This document shows positions 1 through 6,253 of a DNA stretch of 8,816 nucleotides, piece by piece (the first letter of the stretch is position 1; each line of letters starts with the position of its first letter). The stretch comes from an uncultured Alphaproteobacteria bacterium. GTDB lineage: Bacteria; Pseudomonadota; Alphaproteobacteria; Reyranellales; Reyranellaceae. The notes beneath the pieces are model-generated. The model was not told the origin of the DNA. It did not search any database and saw only the letters and a list, made by a program, of their open reading frames with translations. The stretch spans positions 1-8,816 of the forward strand of contig CAIYWM010000353.1 in the NCBI GenBank assembly GCA_903929895.1, written 5' to 3'. The position numbers were made by a program, and so were the translations under genes.

Positions 1-1223
1 CGGGCGTCGACAGCCTGATGGCCGCCACGCCGGGCATGGACACGGCCTTCCAGAAATCCGTCGAAGCCGACGAGAGCTTCGCGCTGGGCCACATCTCGCT
101 GGCCCGCGCCAAGCAGCTGCTGGGCCGCGGCAACGAGGCCAAGGCGCCGCTGGCGCGCGCGAAGGAGCTGGCCGCCCGCGCCTCCCCGCGCGAGCAGAGC
201 CAGATCGCCATCTTCGAGAAGATCCTGACCGGCCAGGGCGCCGCCGCCCTCGAGGCGATCCGCGAGCACATGAAGGAATGGCCGCGCGACGCCATGGCGC
301 TCGCGCCGGCGACCAGCGTGTTCGGCCTGATCGGTTTCTCCGGCAAGACCGGCCGCGAGGTCGACCAGCTGGCGCTGCTCGAACCGTTCGAGAAGCACTA
401 TGGCGACGACTGGTGGTACCGCACGCAGCTCGCCTTCGCGCAGATCGAGCTGCAGAAGCTCGACGAGGGCCAGCGCAACATCGATGCGGCCCTCGAAGCC
501 TTTCCGAAGAGCGCCCACGCCGCGCACATCCGCGGACACCTGTTCTACGAGCTGGGTGAGCGCGAGGCCGGCCTCGCCTTCCTGCGGGAATGGATGAAGG
601 ACTATTCGCGCGACGGGCTGATGCACGTCCACAACAACTGGCACCTTGCGCTGTGGTCGATGGAAACCGGTCGCATGGAAGAGGCCTGGCGCATCTATGA
701 CGAAGCGCTCAGTCCCGCCGTCGCCTGGGGACCGCAGGTCAACGTAGCCACCGACTGCCCGGCCTTCCTCTTGCGCGCGGAGATGGCGGGCGAACCGCGG
801 CAGACCGGGCGCTGGCGCGAGCTCGCCGACTACGCCACCAAATGGTTCGGCCGGCCGGGCCTCGGCTTCGTCGACATGCACACGGTGCTGGCCTACGCGA
901 TGGCCGGCGACGGCGCGACGCTCGCCAAGTTCATCGAGAGCCCCAAGGGCGCCACCGCCGACCTGCTGCAGCCGCTGGCGCACGGCTTCGAGGCCTATGC
1001 GCAGGGCGACTGGACGCGCGCCATCGGCGAGATCGAGCCCCTGCTCGCCACGCACGAGCGCCTGGGCGGCAGCCGCGCGCAACGCGACCTGCTCGAGTAC
1101 ACCGTGACCTCGGCGATGGTGAAGGCCGGCCGCGTGAGCGAGGCCCGCGCGATGATCGAGAAGCGCCGGCCGCAGAACGGCAAGGGCAAGGGATTCCCGC
1201 TGGCGGGGCTCATGTCATCCTGA
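1..1223 (+). CDS. TTC38-like tetratricopeptide-repeat protein, 5' partial
   Basis: The frame is open from the first base of the window, and the residues just before the first ATG (position 18) fit the family, so the true start is upstream; about 25-70 N-terminal residues are probably missing. At least 401 residues are present. They are helical and Ala/Leu/Glu-rich, with degenerate TPR-like helix pairs and no signal peptide or membrane segment visible. Landmarks that resemble the TTC38 family are the Pro-Arg-Asp-Ala-Met-x-Leu-Ala-Pro-Ala block with GLIGFSG (near residue 95 from the position-18 Met), HYGDDWW, HIRGHLFYELGE and HNNWHLALW. The molecular role of bacterial members is not established; TPR folds usually bind proteins. 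The last residues, Met-Ser-Ser-stop, are encoded by the left arm of the palindrome at 1214-1299. The gene converges on the luciferase-like oxidoreductase gene. I am confident of the family and not of any function. Confidence 0.85.
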   Translation, partial: GVDSLMAATPGMDTAFQKSVEADESFALGHISLARAKQLLGRGNEAKAPLARAKELAARASPREQSQIAIFEKILTGQGAAALEAIREHMKEWPRDAMALAPATSVFGLIGFSGKTGREVDQLALLEPFEKHYGDDWWYRTQLAFAQIELQKLDEGQRNIDAALEAFPKSAHAAHIRGHLFYELGEREAGLAFLREWMKDYSRDGLMHVHNNWHLALWSMETGRMEEAWRIYDEALSPAVAWGPQVNVATDCPAFLLRAEMAGEPRQTGRWRELADYATKWFGRPGLGFVDMHTVLAYAMAGDGATLAKFIESPKGATADLLQPLAHGFEAYAQGDWTRAIGEIEPLLATHERLGGSRAQRDLLEYTVTSAMVKAGRVSEARAMIEKRRPQNGKGKGFPLAGLMSS

Positions 1224-1299
1224 GCGAAGCGAAGGATCTCACGCTAGCCACGAAGTTTTTTGGTCACTCCGCAAGGTCCTTCGCTGCGCTCAGGACGAC
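1214..1299. repeat. Large imperfect palindrome, REP-like dispersed repeat, spanning two convergent stop codons
   Basis: The left arm (1214-1239, beginning GTCATCCTGAGCGAAGCG) is the near-exact reverse complement of the right arm (1274-1299). Of 26 pairs, 23 are Watson-Crick, one is G-T (1237/1276) and two are mismatched (1227/1286 and 1217/1296). The 34-base interior (1240-1273) holds a run of six T at 1256-1261. The arm motif resembles dispersed palindromic repeats that I remember from many GC-rich genomes; that is memory and has not been searched. The left arm supplies TGA (1221-1223) to the TPR gene. The right arm supplies TGA (complement of 1290-1292) to the oxidoreductase gene. It could act as a bidirectional transcription or mRNA 3'-end barrier. 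No U tract follows either arm, so it is not a classical intrinsic terminator. Confidence 0.85.
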
Positions 1300-2306
1300 A
1301 GTTTGAACTCTTCGGCCAGCAACTCGTACGACCGCTTCCGCTTCTCGAAGTCGTAGCAGATCGTCACGGCCATGATCTCGTCGACCTCGTAGGCGGCGGC
1401 GTGGCGTTCGAGGCCCGCCCTCACCGTCTTGGGCGAGCCGACCACCGAGCGGCGGCGCAGCGCCGGCAGCCAGCGTTCCGCGCCGGGCGCCTTCGCGGCC
1501 GCCAGCGCTTCCTCGACCGACGGAACCGGACCGGGATTCCCGAGCGTCCGCAGGCGCATCGCCCAGACCTCGCGGCTGCGCGACAGCAGATCGGCCTCCT
1601 CGTCGGTCTCCGCGCAGAGCACCGAGATCGCCATCATCGGCACCGGCTTGGGATGAAGCGACGACGGCTTGAAGTGGGCGCGGTAGGCGCGTGTCACTCC
1701 GTCGCCGCCGTCGGGATTGATGAAGTGGGCGAAGCAGAACGGCAGGCCGAAATGGGCGGCCAGCGCCGCACTGTCGTCGCTCGATCCCAGTAGCCAGACG
1801 TCGGGCGCGGTGTCGCCGGTCGGTTGCGCCACGACGCCGGTGCCTTCGTGATTGAGCGGCAGCGCATCGTGCAGCCAGGCGACGAGGTCGCGCACCTGGT
1901 AGGGGTACTTCTCGGCGTTGCTCCAGTTGGGCTTGCCGTCGGCCAGGATGCGCATCGTGTGCTGGTCGCTGCCGGGGGCGCGGCCGATGCCGACATCGAT
2001 GCGGCCGGGAAACAGCGTCTCCAGCATGCGGAAGTTCTCCGCCACCTTGTAGGCGCTGTAGTGCGGCAGCATCACGCCGCCCGACCCGACCCGAATGCGC
2101 TCGGTGAGACCCGCGACGCGCGTGATCAATACCTCGGGTGTCGAGCCGGCCAGCGCCTCGCTGCTATGGTGCTCGGCCAGCCAGTAGCGCGTGTAGCCCA
2201 GCCGGTCGGCGAGCTGTGCCAGTTCGAGCGTGTCGCGCACGGCTTCGGCCGGCGTGCCGCCTTTTCGGATCGGCGACTGGTCGAGAACGCTGAGGCGCAG
2301 CGACAA
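1290..2306 (-). CDS. Luciferase-like (LLM) flavin-dependent oxidoreductase, YhbW/MsnO8-type group 1
   Basis: This is a 338-residue TIM-barrel protein of the bacterial luciferase-like monooxygenase superfamily, expected to use reduced flavin (FMN) in the cytoplasm; the substrate is unknown. It resembles E. coli YhbW along its whole length: SVLDQSPI (6-13), YWLAEHH (41-47), GSGGVMLPH (74-82), PGRIDVGIGRAPGSDQ (100-115), WLLGSS (171-176), GLPFCFAHF (187-195) and VDEIM near 308-312. I chose the TTG at 2306-2304 because it gives the family's typical N-terminus (M-S-L-R-L-S-V-L-D-Q-S). A longer reading would run through accA in another frame. The start lies five bases after the accA stop, which suggests translational coupling; no strong Shine-Dalgarno is visible. 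It is the last gene of the minus-strand run. Its final Ser-Ser-stop comes from the palindrome at 1214-1299. Family is sure; reaction is not. Confidence 0.9.
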   Translation of the reverse strand: MSLRLSVLDQSPIRKGGTPAEAVRDTLELAQLADRLGYTRYWLAEHHSSEALAGSTPEVLITRVAGLTERIRVGSGGVMLPHYSAYKVAENFRMLETLFPGRIDVGIGRAPGSDQHTMRILADGKPNWSNAEKYPYQVRDLVAWLHDALPLNHEGTGVVAQPTGDTAPDVWLLGSSDDSAALAAHFGLPFCFAHFINPDGGDGVTRAYRAHFKPSSLHPKPVPMMAISVLCAETDEEADLLSRSREVWAMRLRTLGNPGPVPSVEEALAAAKAPGAERWLPALRRRSVVGSPKTVRAGLERHAAAYEVDEIMAVTICYDFEKRKRSYELLAEEFKLSS

Positions 2307-2311
2307 GGAAG

Positions 2312-3265
2312 TCAGAGGCCCTTCTTGCCCATCGCCAGGAACTTGTCCTGGCGGCGCTCGCGCAACGTGTCGGCGTCGAGCTTGGAGAGGTCGGCGATCG
2401 CCTCGGCCACGACCTTGCCCACGACGTCGATCGTCTCGGTGGCGGCGCGATGGGCGCCGCCCATCGGCTCGGGGATCACGTCGTCGATCACCTCGAGCTT
2501 CTTGAGATCGGCAGCCGTGACCTTCATCGCCTCGGCCGCGTCCTGGGCGTTGGCGTTGTTGCGCCACAGGATCGAGGCGCAGCCTTCCGGCGTGATCACC
2601 GAATAGACCGAGTTCTCCAGCATGTAGACGCGGTCGGCCGAGGCGATGGCGAGCGCACCGCCCGACCCGCCCTCGCCGATCACCACGCTGACCAGCGGCA
2701 CGCCGAGCCCGAGGCAGGTCTCGATCGAGCTGGCGATGGCTTCCGCCTGGCCGCGCGCCTCGGCCTCGATGCCGGGATAGGCACCGGGCGTGTCCACCAG
2801 CGTCAGCACCGGCAGCTTGAACCGGTCGGCGAGCCGCATCAGGCGCTGCGCCTTGCGATAGCCCTCGGGCCGCGCCATGCCGAAATTGTGCTTGATGCGC
2901 GAATCGGTATCGTCGCCCTTCTGCTGGCCCAACACGACGATGCTGCGGCCCTGCAGGCGGCCCATGCCGCCGACGATCGCGGCGTCCTCGCCGAAGGCGC
3001 GGTCACCCGCCAGCGGCGTGTAATCGGTGATCAGCCGGTCGATATAGGCCTGGGCGTGCGGCCGCTCGGCATGGCGGGCGACCTGCACCCGCTGCCACGG
3101 CGTCAGCTTGGCGTAGATCGCGCGAACCTGCTTGTTCGCCTTGTCCTGCAGACGCATGACTTCGTCGGCGATGTCGACATCGCCGGAGTTGGGCAGATGC
3201 CGGAGCTCGGCGATCTTGCCTTCCAGTTCCGCGATCGGCTTCTCGAAGTCGAGGTAAATCGTCAT
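2312..3265 (-). CDS. accA: Acetyl-CoA carboxylase carboxyltransferase subunit alpha
   Basis: The 317-residue protein has the usual length for alphaproteobacterial AccA. With AccD it forms the carboxyltransferase that moves the carboxyl group from biotin on AccB to acetyl-CoA, giving malonyl-CoA for fatty-acid synthesis in the cytoplasm. The N-terminus ([15 protein letters not shown], 4-18) is the family's helical start. The crotonase-fold core shows [16 protein letters not shown] (102-117), [17 protein letters not shown] (127-143), VDTPGAYPG (157-165), the glycine-rich oxyanion region [11 protein letters not shown] (197-207) and [10 protein letters not shown] (225-234). The ATG at 3265-3263 fits the family N-terminus; the Shine-Dalgarno is weak. 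It follows xerD by 33 bases on the same strand, an arrangement I recognise from other alphaproteobacteria. The gene is intact and accD is not in the window. Confidence 0.97.
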   Translation of the reverse strand: MTIYLDFEKPIAELEGKIAELRHLPNSGDVDIADEVMRLQDKANKQVRAIYAKLTPWQRVQVARHAERPHAQAYIDRLITDYTPLAGDRAFGEDAAIVGGMGRLQGRSIVVLGQQKGDDTDSRIKHNFGMARPEGYRKAQRLMRLADRFKLPVLTLVDTPGAYPGIEAEARGQAEAIASSIETCLGLGVPLVSVVIGEGGSGGALAIASADRVYMLENSVYSVITPEGCASILWRNNANAQDAAEAMKVTAADLKKLEVIDDVIPEPMGGAHRAATETIDVVGKVVAEAIADLSKLDADTLRERRQDKFLAMGKKGL

Positions 3266-3298
3266 TGCGGGCAGGTGTCGCCCGGTCGCGGAATCCTG

Positions 3299-4240
3299 TC
3301 AACCGGCCGGCCGGCCCTTCCGGCGGGCCAGCGGATGATGGTCCTGGACCAGCGAGCGCAGCTTCTCGTCGAGCACGTGCGTATAGATCTGGGTGGTGGC
3401 GATATCTGCATGGCCCAGCATCAATTGGACGGAGCGCAGATCGGCGCCGCCGGCCAGCAGATGGCTGGCAAAGGCATGGCGCAGCACGTGCGGCGACACC
3501 CGTGCCGGATCGATGCCGGCGCCCATCGCCGCTTCCTTCAGGAGCTGTGCAAAACGCTGGCGCGTCAGGTGCCCGGTCCGACCGCGCGAGGGGAACAGGA
3601 ACCGCGAGGTCTCGCCCTCGGCGAGCTGACTGCTGCGCATATGCAGCCAGGCGACGATCGCCGTCCGCGCCGGATCCGACAGCGGCACCAGCCGCTCCTT
3701 GTCGCCCTTGCCGCGGACCAGCAGCATCGAGGGGTCGCGTTCGACGGCGGACAAAGGAAGGCTCACCAGTTCCGAAACACGCAGGCCGGCGGCGTAGAGG
3801 ATTTCCAGCAAGGTCGCCATGCGACCGCCATCGACGGCGTCCTTGGTGCGCGCCGCCTCGATCAGCCGATCGACCTCGTCGCGCGACAGGACCTTGGGCA
3901 ACGGCCGCCCGAGCCGCGGCGAGTCGAGCGTGCTCGCCGGATCGTCGTCGCGCAGGCGCTCGGCGAGCAGAAAACGGAAGAACTGCCGCATCACCGAGAG
4001 GCGCCGGGCCACCGTGCGCGGCGTCATCCCGACATAGTCGAGCGACTTCAGATAGGCGCGCAAAGCCGTTGCATCGGCCGTTACGGTGCTCTGCTTGCGA
4101 CGCGTCAGGAACCCCTGGAGGTCGGCCAGGTCGGCCGCGTAGGCCAGCAGCGTGTTCTTCGAGGCGCCGCGTTCGGCCTGCAGCATCTCGAGGAAGGCCT
4201 CGACCTCGCGCACATGCTTGAAGGCCGGCTTGCGCTTCAT
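3299..4240 (-). CDS. xerD: Site-specific tyrosine recombinase XerD
   Basis: A 313-residue tyrosine recombinase. Xer proteins act as a XerC-XerD pair at dif to resolve chromosome dimers at the division septum with FtsK. The N-terminal SAM-like core-binding domain covers about residues 8-95 (FLEMLQAERGASKNTLLAYAADL). The C-terminal catalytic domain has the full set: R154 (AAGLRVSEL), K178 (RGKGDKERLVPL), H251 and R254 (SPHVLRHAFASHLL), H277 (MLGHADIATT) and the nucleophile Y286 (QIYTHV). Length and spacing are those of Xer and not of a phage integrase. XerD is preferred over XerC because of the adjacent accA and divergent aroK-aroB, known neighbours of alphaproteobacterial xerD; the sequence alone does not settle it. 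The ATG at 4240 follows the small upstream gene by 15 bases, with no clear Shine-Dalgarno, so coupling to that gene is plausible. Confidence 0.93.
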   Translation of the reverse strand: MKRKPAFKHVREVEAFLEMLQAERGASKNTLLAYAADLADLQGFLTRRKQSTVTADATALRAYLKSLDYVGMTPRTVARRLSVMRQFFRFLLAERLRDDDPASTLDSPRLGRPLPKVLSRDEVDRLIEAARTKDAVDGGRMATLLEILYAAGLRVSELVSLPLSAVERDPSMLLVRGKGDKERLVPLSDPARTAIVAWLHMRSSQLAEGETSRFLFPSRGRTGHLTRQRFAQLLKEAAMGAGIDPARVSPHVLRHAFASHLLAGGADLRSVQLMLGHADIATTQIYTHVLDEKLRSLVQDHHPLARRKGRPAG

Positions 4241-4255
4241 GGGCCGTGGCTACGG

Positions 4256-4435
4256 CTAGCGCGCAAGGCGCTCATTGGGGACGGGAACCTCGAAGTGCCT
4301 GAGCGGTGGGCGCGGTTCGACGACCGCGAGAGCCACCAGCCCGGCAATCACCAGGGCCAGGACGGCGGCGATGATCACAGGCCCAAGACGCAGGGTGGGA
4401 ATGCTGAATCGGTTTCTGGAACGGAACAGGGGCAC
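4256..4435 (-). CDS. Small single-pass membrane protein, 59 residues, upstream of xerD
   Basis: From the GTG at 4435-4433 the frame encodes 59 residues: a basic N-terminus (MPLFRSRNRF), one strongly hydrophobic segment at about residues 18-39 (GPVIIAAVLALVIAGLVALA), then a short Pro-rich tail ending FEVPVPNERLAR. Basic residues before the segment predict the N-terminus in the cytoplasm and the tail in the periplasm. The coding case rests on the clear membrane segment, its place 15 bases ahead of xerD on the same strand, and resemblance to small proteins with a Pro-rich, PN-[DE]-R tail that I recall before xerD in related bacteria (memory, not searched). The start is uncertain: no ATG is in frame nearby, and a weak CAGG lies about 14 bases upstream. 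The longer frame running into aroK's complement is not credible. Function unknown. Confidence 0.65.
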   Translation of the reverse strand: MPLFRSRNRFSIPTLRLGPVIIAAVLALVIAGLVALAVVEPRPPLRHFEVPVPNERLAR

Positions 4436-4558
4436 GGCGGCGCAAGGTACCTGCCCGCCGCGAAGGCGGCAATTGCCGAGAGCGAAGACCGGCAGGAACG
4501 AGGCCGGTCGCTTGAAACCGGCGACATTATGGGCGACATCCCTAGGCTGCAGCTCGAC
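4436..4558. promoter_or_regulatory. Divergent control region between the xerD-side genes and aroK, with inverted repeats
   Basis: About 120 bases separate the GTG of the small membrane gene and the preferred aroK ATG. They hold a perfect 12-base palindrome, CGGCAATTGCCG (4467-4478), and a 7-base inverted repeat, GACCGGC / GCCGGTC (4487-4493 and 4503-4509) with a nine-base spacer. The arms can extend by AGC/GCT across a three-base bulge. A GCCGC-GAAG-GCGGC hairpin at 4457-4470 overlaps the palindrome. Possible promoter pieces are weak: TTGAAA at 4512-4517 on the plus strand without a good -10, and CATAAT on the minus strand (complement of 4525-4530) without a good -35. Promoters for both sides must lie here or nearby; which elements act is inference. 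Confidence 0.45.
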
Positions 4559-5122
4559 ATGGACGCCTCTTCCCCCCTGTCCTTGCCGCGCACCGTGGCC
4601 CTCGTGGGGTTGATGGGCGCGGGCAAGAGCGCCATCGGCAAGCGACTGGCGGCAAGACTCGGCCTCCCGTTCGTCGATGCGGACGACGAGATCGAGCGCG
4701 CGGCCGGCTGCACGATCGCTGAATTCTTCGAAAAATATGGCGAGCAGGAATTCCGCGCCGGCGAGCGCCGCGTGATCGGCCGCCTGCTGGAGGAGACACC
4801 CCACGTCCTGTCGACCGGTGGCGGCGCCTACATGGACCCCGAGACCCGCGCGCTGATGAAGACCCGGGCCCTGACGGTCTGGCTGCGCGCCGAACTCGAC
4901 GTGCTGTTCGACCGGGTGAAGAAGCGGACGCACCGTCCGCTGCTCCGCCAGGGCGATCCGAAGGAAATCCTCGCGCGCCTGATGCAGCAGCGCTACCCGA
5001 TCTACGCCGAAGCCGACATCGTGGTCGATTCGACCGCCCAACCGGCTGAACGCACCACGGAGCAGGTACTCGACGCGATCCGCGCCTATCTGCAGGCCCC
5101 GACACCAGGACAAACGACATGA
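4559..5122 (+). CDS. aroK: Shikimate kinase
   Basis: AroK transfers the ATP gamma-phosphate to the 3-hydroxyl of shikimate, step five of the shikimate pathway to aromatic amino acids, in the cytoplasm. From the ATG at 4559 the protein has 187 residues. It shows the Walker A P-loop GLMGAGKS (17-24), the shikimate-binding DAD (D40, D42) before DEIE, R66 in EQEFRAGE, the TGGGA loop (86-90), lid arginine R126 in THRPLLR, and R145 in QQRYPIYAEAD, all in family order. An in-frame ATG at 4529 would add ten residues (MGDIPRLQLD). I prefer 4559 for its family-like length, but neither start has a strong Shine-Dalgarno. The open frame runs far upstream across the complement of xerD and accA, which is a GC-rich artefact. 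It overlaps aroB by four bases (ATGA), indicating coupled translation. Confidence 0.95.
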   Translation: MDASSPLSLPRTVALVGLMGAGKSAIGKRLAARLGLPFVDADDEIERAAGCTIAEFFEKYGEQEFRAGERRVIGRLLEETPHVLSTGGGAYMDPETRALMKTRALTVWLRAELDVLFDRVKKRTHRPLLRQGDPKEILARLMQQRYPIYAEADIVVDSTAQPAERTTEQVLDAIRAYLQAPTPGQTT

Positions 5123-6246
5123 GTTCGCCCCGCACCATCCGCGTCGACCTGGCCGGCCGGGCCTACGACATCGCGATCGGTCCCGGCCTGATAGACCGCG
5201 CGGGCGAACTGTCGCGCCCGCTGCTGGCCGCGCCCCGAGTCACGATCGTGAGCGACGACCCGGTGGCCCCGCTCTACGGCGCCCGCCTCGCCGCTTCGTT
5301 CGACAGGGCGGGCGTCGAGACCCGCATGGTGACCGTGCCCGCCGGCGAGAGCAGCAAGGACTTCGCGAGCTTCGGCCGCCTGATGAACGAGCTGCTCGAC
5401 CTGCGTCCCGACCGCAAGACCACGCTTGTGGCGCTGGGCGGCGGCGTGGTGGGCGACCTCACGGGCTTCGCCGCCGCCGTGCTGCTGCGCGGCGTCGATT
5501 TCATCCAGGTGCCGACGACCCTTCTGGCCCAGGTCGATTCCTCGGTCGGCGGCAAGACCGGCATCAACACCCGCCACGGCAAGAACCTGGTCGGTGCCTT
5601 CTACCAGCCGCGCCTCGTGCTGGCCGACACCACGGTGCTCGACACGCTGCCGCGTCGCGAATTGCTGGCGGGCTATGCCGAGGTCGCGAAATACGGGCTG
5701 ATCGACGACCCCGATTTCTTCGCCTGGTGCGAGAAGAACGGCGAGGCCGTGCTGACGGGCGATGCCGCGGCCCGCACCTATGCGATCGAGCAGAGCTGCC
5801 TGTCCAAGGCGCGCATCGTGGCGGCCGACGAGCGCGAGACCACCGACCTGCGGGCCCTCCTCAACCTCGGCCACACGTTCGGCCACGCGCTGGAGGCCGA
5901 GACCGGCTTCGGCGGGGCGCTGTTGCACGGCGAGGCGGTCGGCGCGGGCATGGCGATGGCCTTCGACCTGTCGGCCCGGCTGGGCCTCTGCCCGTCCGTG
6001 GACGCGGCGCGCGTGCGCCGCCATCTCGGTGCCGTCGGCCTGCCGGTCCGGCTGCGCACGATCGGCGGCGACAACAGCCGCACCTGGAATTCAGCGAGGC
6101 TGATCGAGCATATGCGCGGCGACAAGAAGGCCGAGGGCGGCAAGCTCACCTTCGTGCTGGCCCGCGGCATCGGAAAATCCTTCGTCACCCGCGACGTCGA
6201 CGAGGCGGGCCTGCGAGGCCTGCTCGACGACGCCATCGCAGCCTAG
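5119..6246 (+). CDS. aroB: 3-dehydroquinate synthase
   Basis: AroB converts DAHP to 3-dehydroquinate, step two of the shikimate pathway, using NAD+ and a divalent metal. The protein has 375 residues. Visible features are PAGESSK (74-80), the NAD-binding glycine loop ALGGGVVGDLTGF (105-117), VPTTLLAQVDSSVGGKTGIN (131-150) and KNLVGAFYQP (155-164). Matching the Aspergillus enzyme with a constant offset of six gives D140, K146, K155, N156 and K191, and metal ligands E188 (GYAEVAKYG), H252 (NLGHTFGH) and H270 (LLHGEAVGAGM), with H256 as the second catalytic-site histidine. All are present, so the enzyme should be active. The ATG lies inside the aroK stop (ATGA overlap), with an AGGA at 5107-5110, eight bases before it. 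It is followed seven bases later by the CorC-type gene. Confidence 0.97.
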   Translation: MSSPRTIRVDLAGRAYDIAIGPGLIDRAGELSRPLLAAPRVTIVSDDPVAPLYGARLAASFDRAGVETRMVTVPAGESSKDFASFGRLMNELLDLRPDRKTTLVALGGGVVGDLTGFAAAVLLRGVDFIQVPTTLLAQVDSSVGGKTGINTRHGKNLVGAFYQPRLVLADTTVLDTLPRRELLAGYAEVAKYGLIDDPDFFAWCEKNGEAVLTGDAAARTYAIEQSCLSKARIVAADERETTDLRALLNLGHTFGHALEAETGFGGALLHGEAVGAGMAMAFDLSARLGLCPSVDAARVRRHLGAVGLPVRLRTIGGDNSRTWNSARLIEHMRGDKKAEGGKLTFVLARGIGKSFVTRDVDEAGLRGLLDDAIAA

Positions 6247-6253
6247 GCGCGGC

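Noticed and set aside
18..20. The ATG at position 18 as the true start of the TPR protein
   Set aside because: The frame stays open to the window edge with family-like residues before it, and related proteins have more N-terminal sequence, so the gene is treated as truncated by the window.
1214..1310. The palindrome as a classical Rho-independent terminator
   Set aside because: No run of T follows the stem on the plus strand, and no run of A precedes it for the minus strand. The only T-run lies in the loop.
3299..4240. The tyrosine recombinase as an integrase marking a mobile island
   Set aside because: Its length, Xer-like spacing of catalytic residues and neighbours accA and aroK-aroB are those of chromosomal XerD. 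There is no tRNA, att repeat or foreign cargo nearby.
4256..5113. A 285-codon minus-strand frame covering aroK and the small membrane gene
   Set aside because: The part opposite aroK is an antisense shadow. Only the last 59 codons, after the aroK region, look like a real protein.
2450..5122. An 890-codon plus-strand open frame that contains aroK at its end
   Set aside because: Everything before aroK is antisense to accA and xerD, both unmistakable genes. Its translation is His/Arg/Gln-rich without recognisable motifs, typical of the complement of GC-rich coding DNA.
5086..6024. A 312-codon minus-strand frame opposite aroB
   Set aside because: It is antisense to a complete AroB with all active-site residues; it is a GC-bias artefact.
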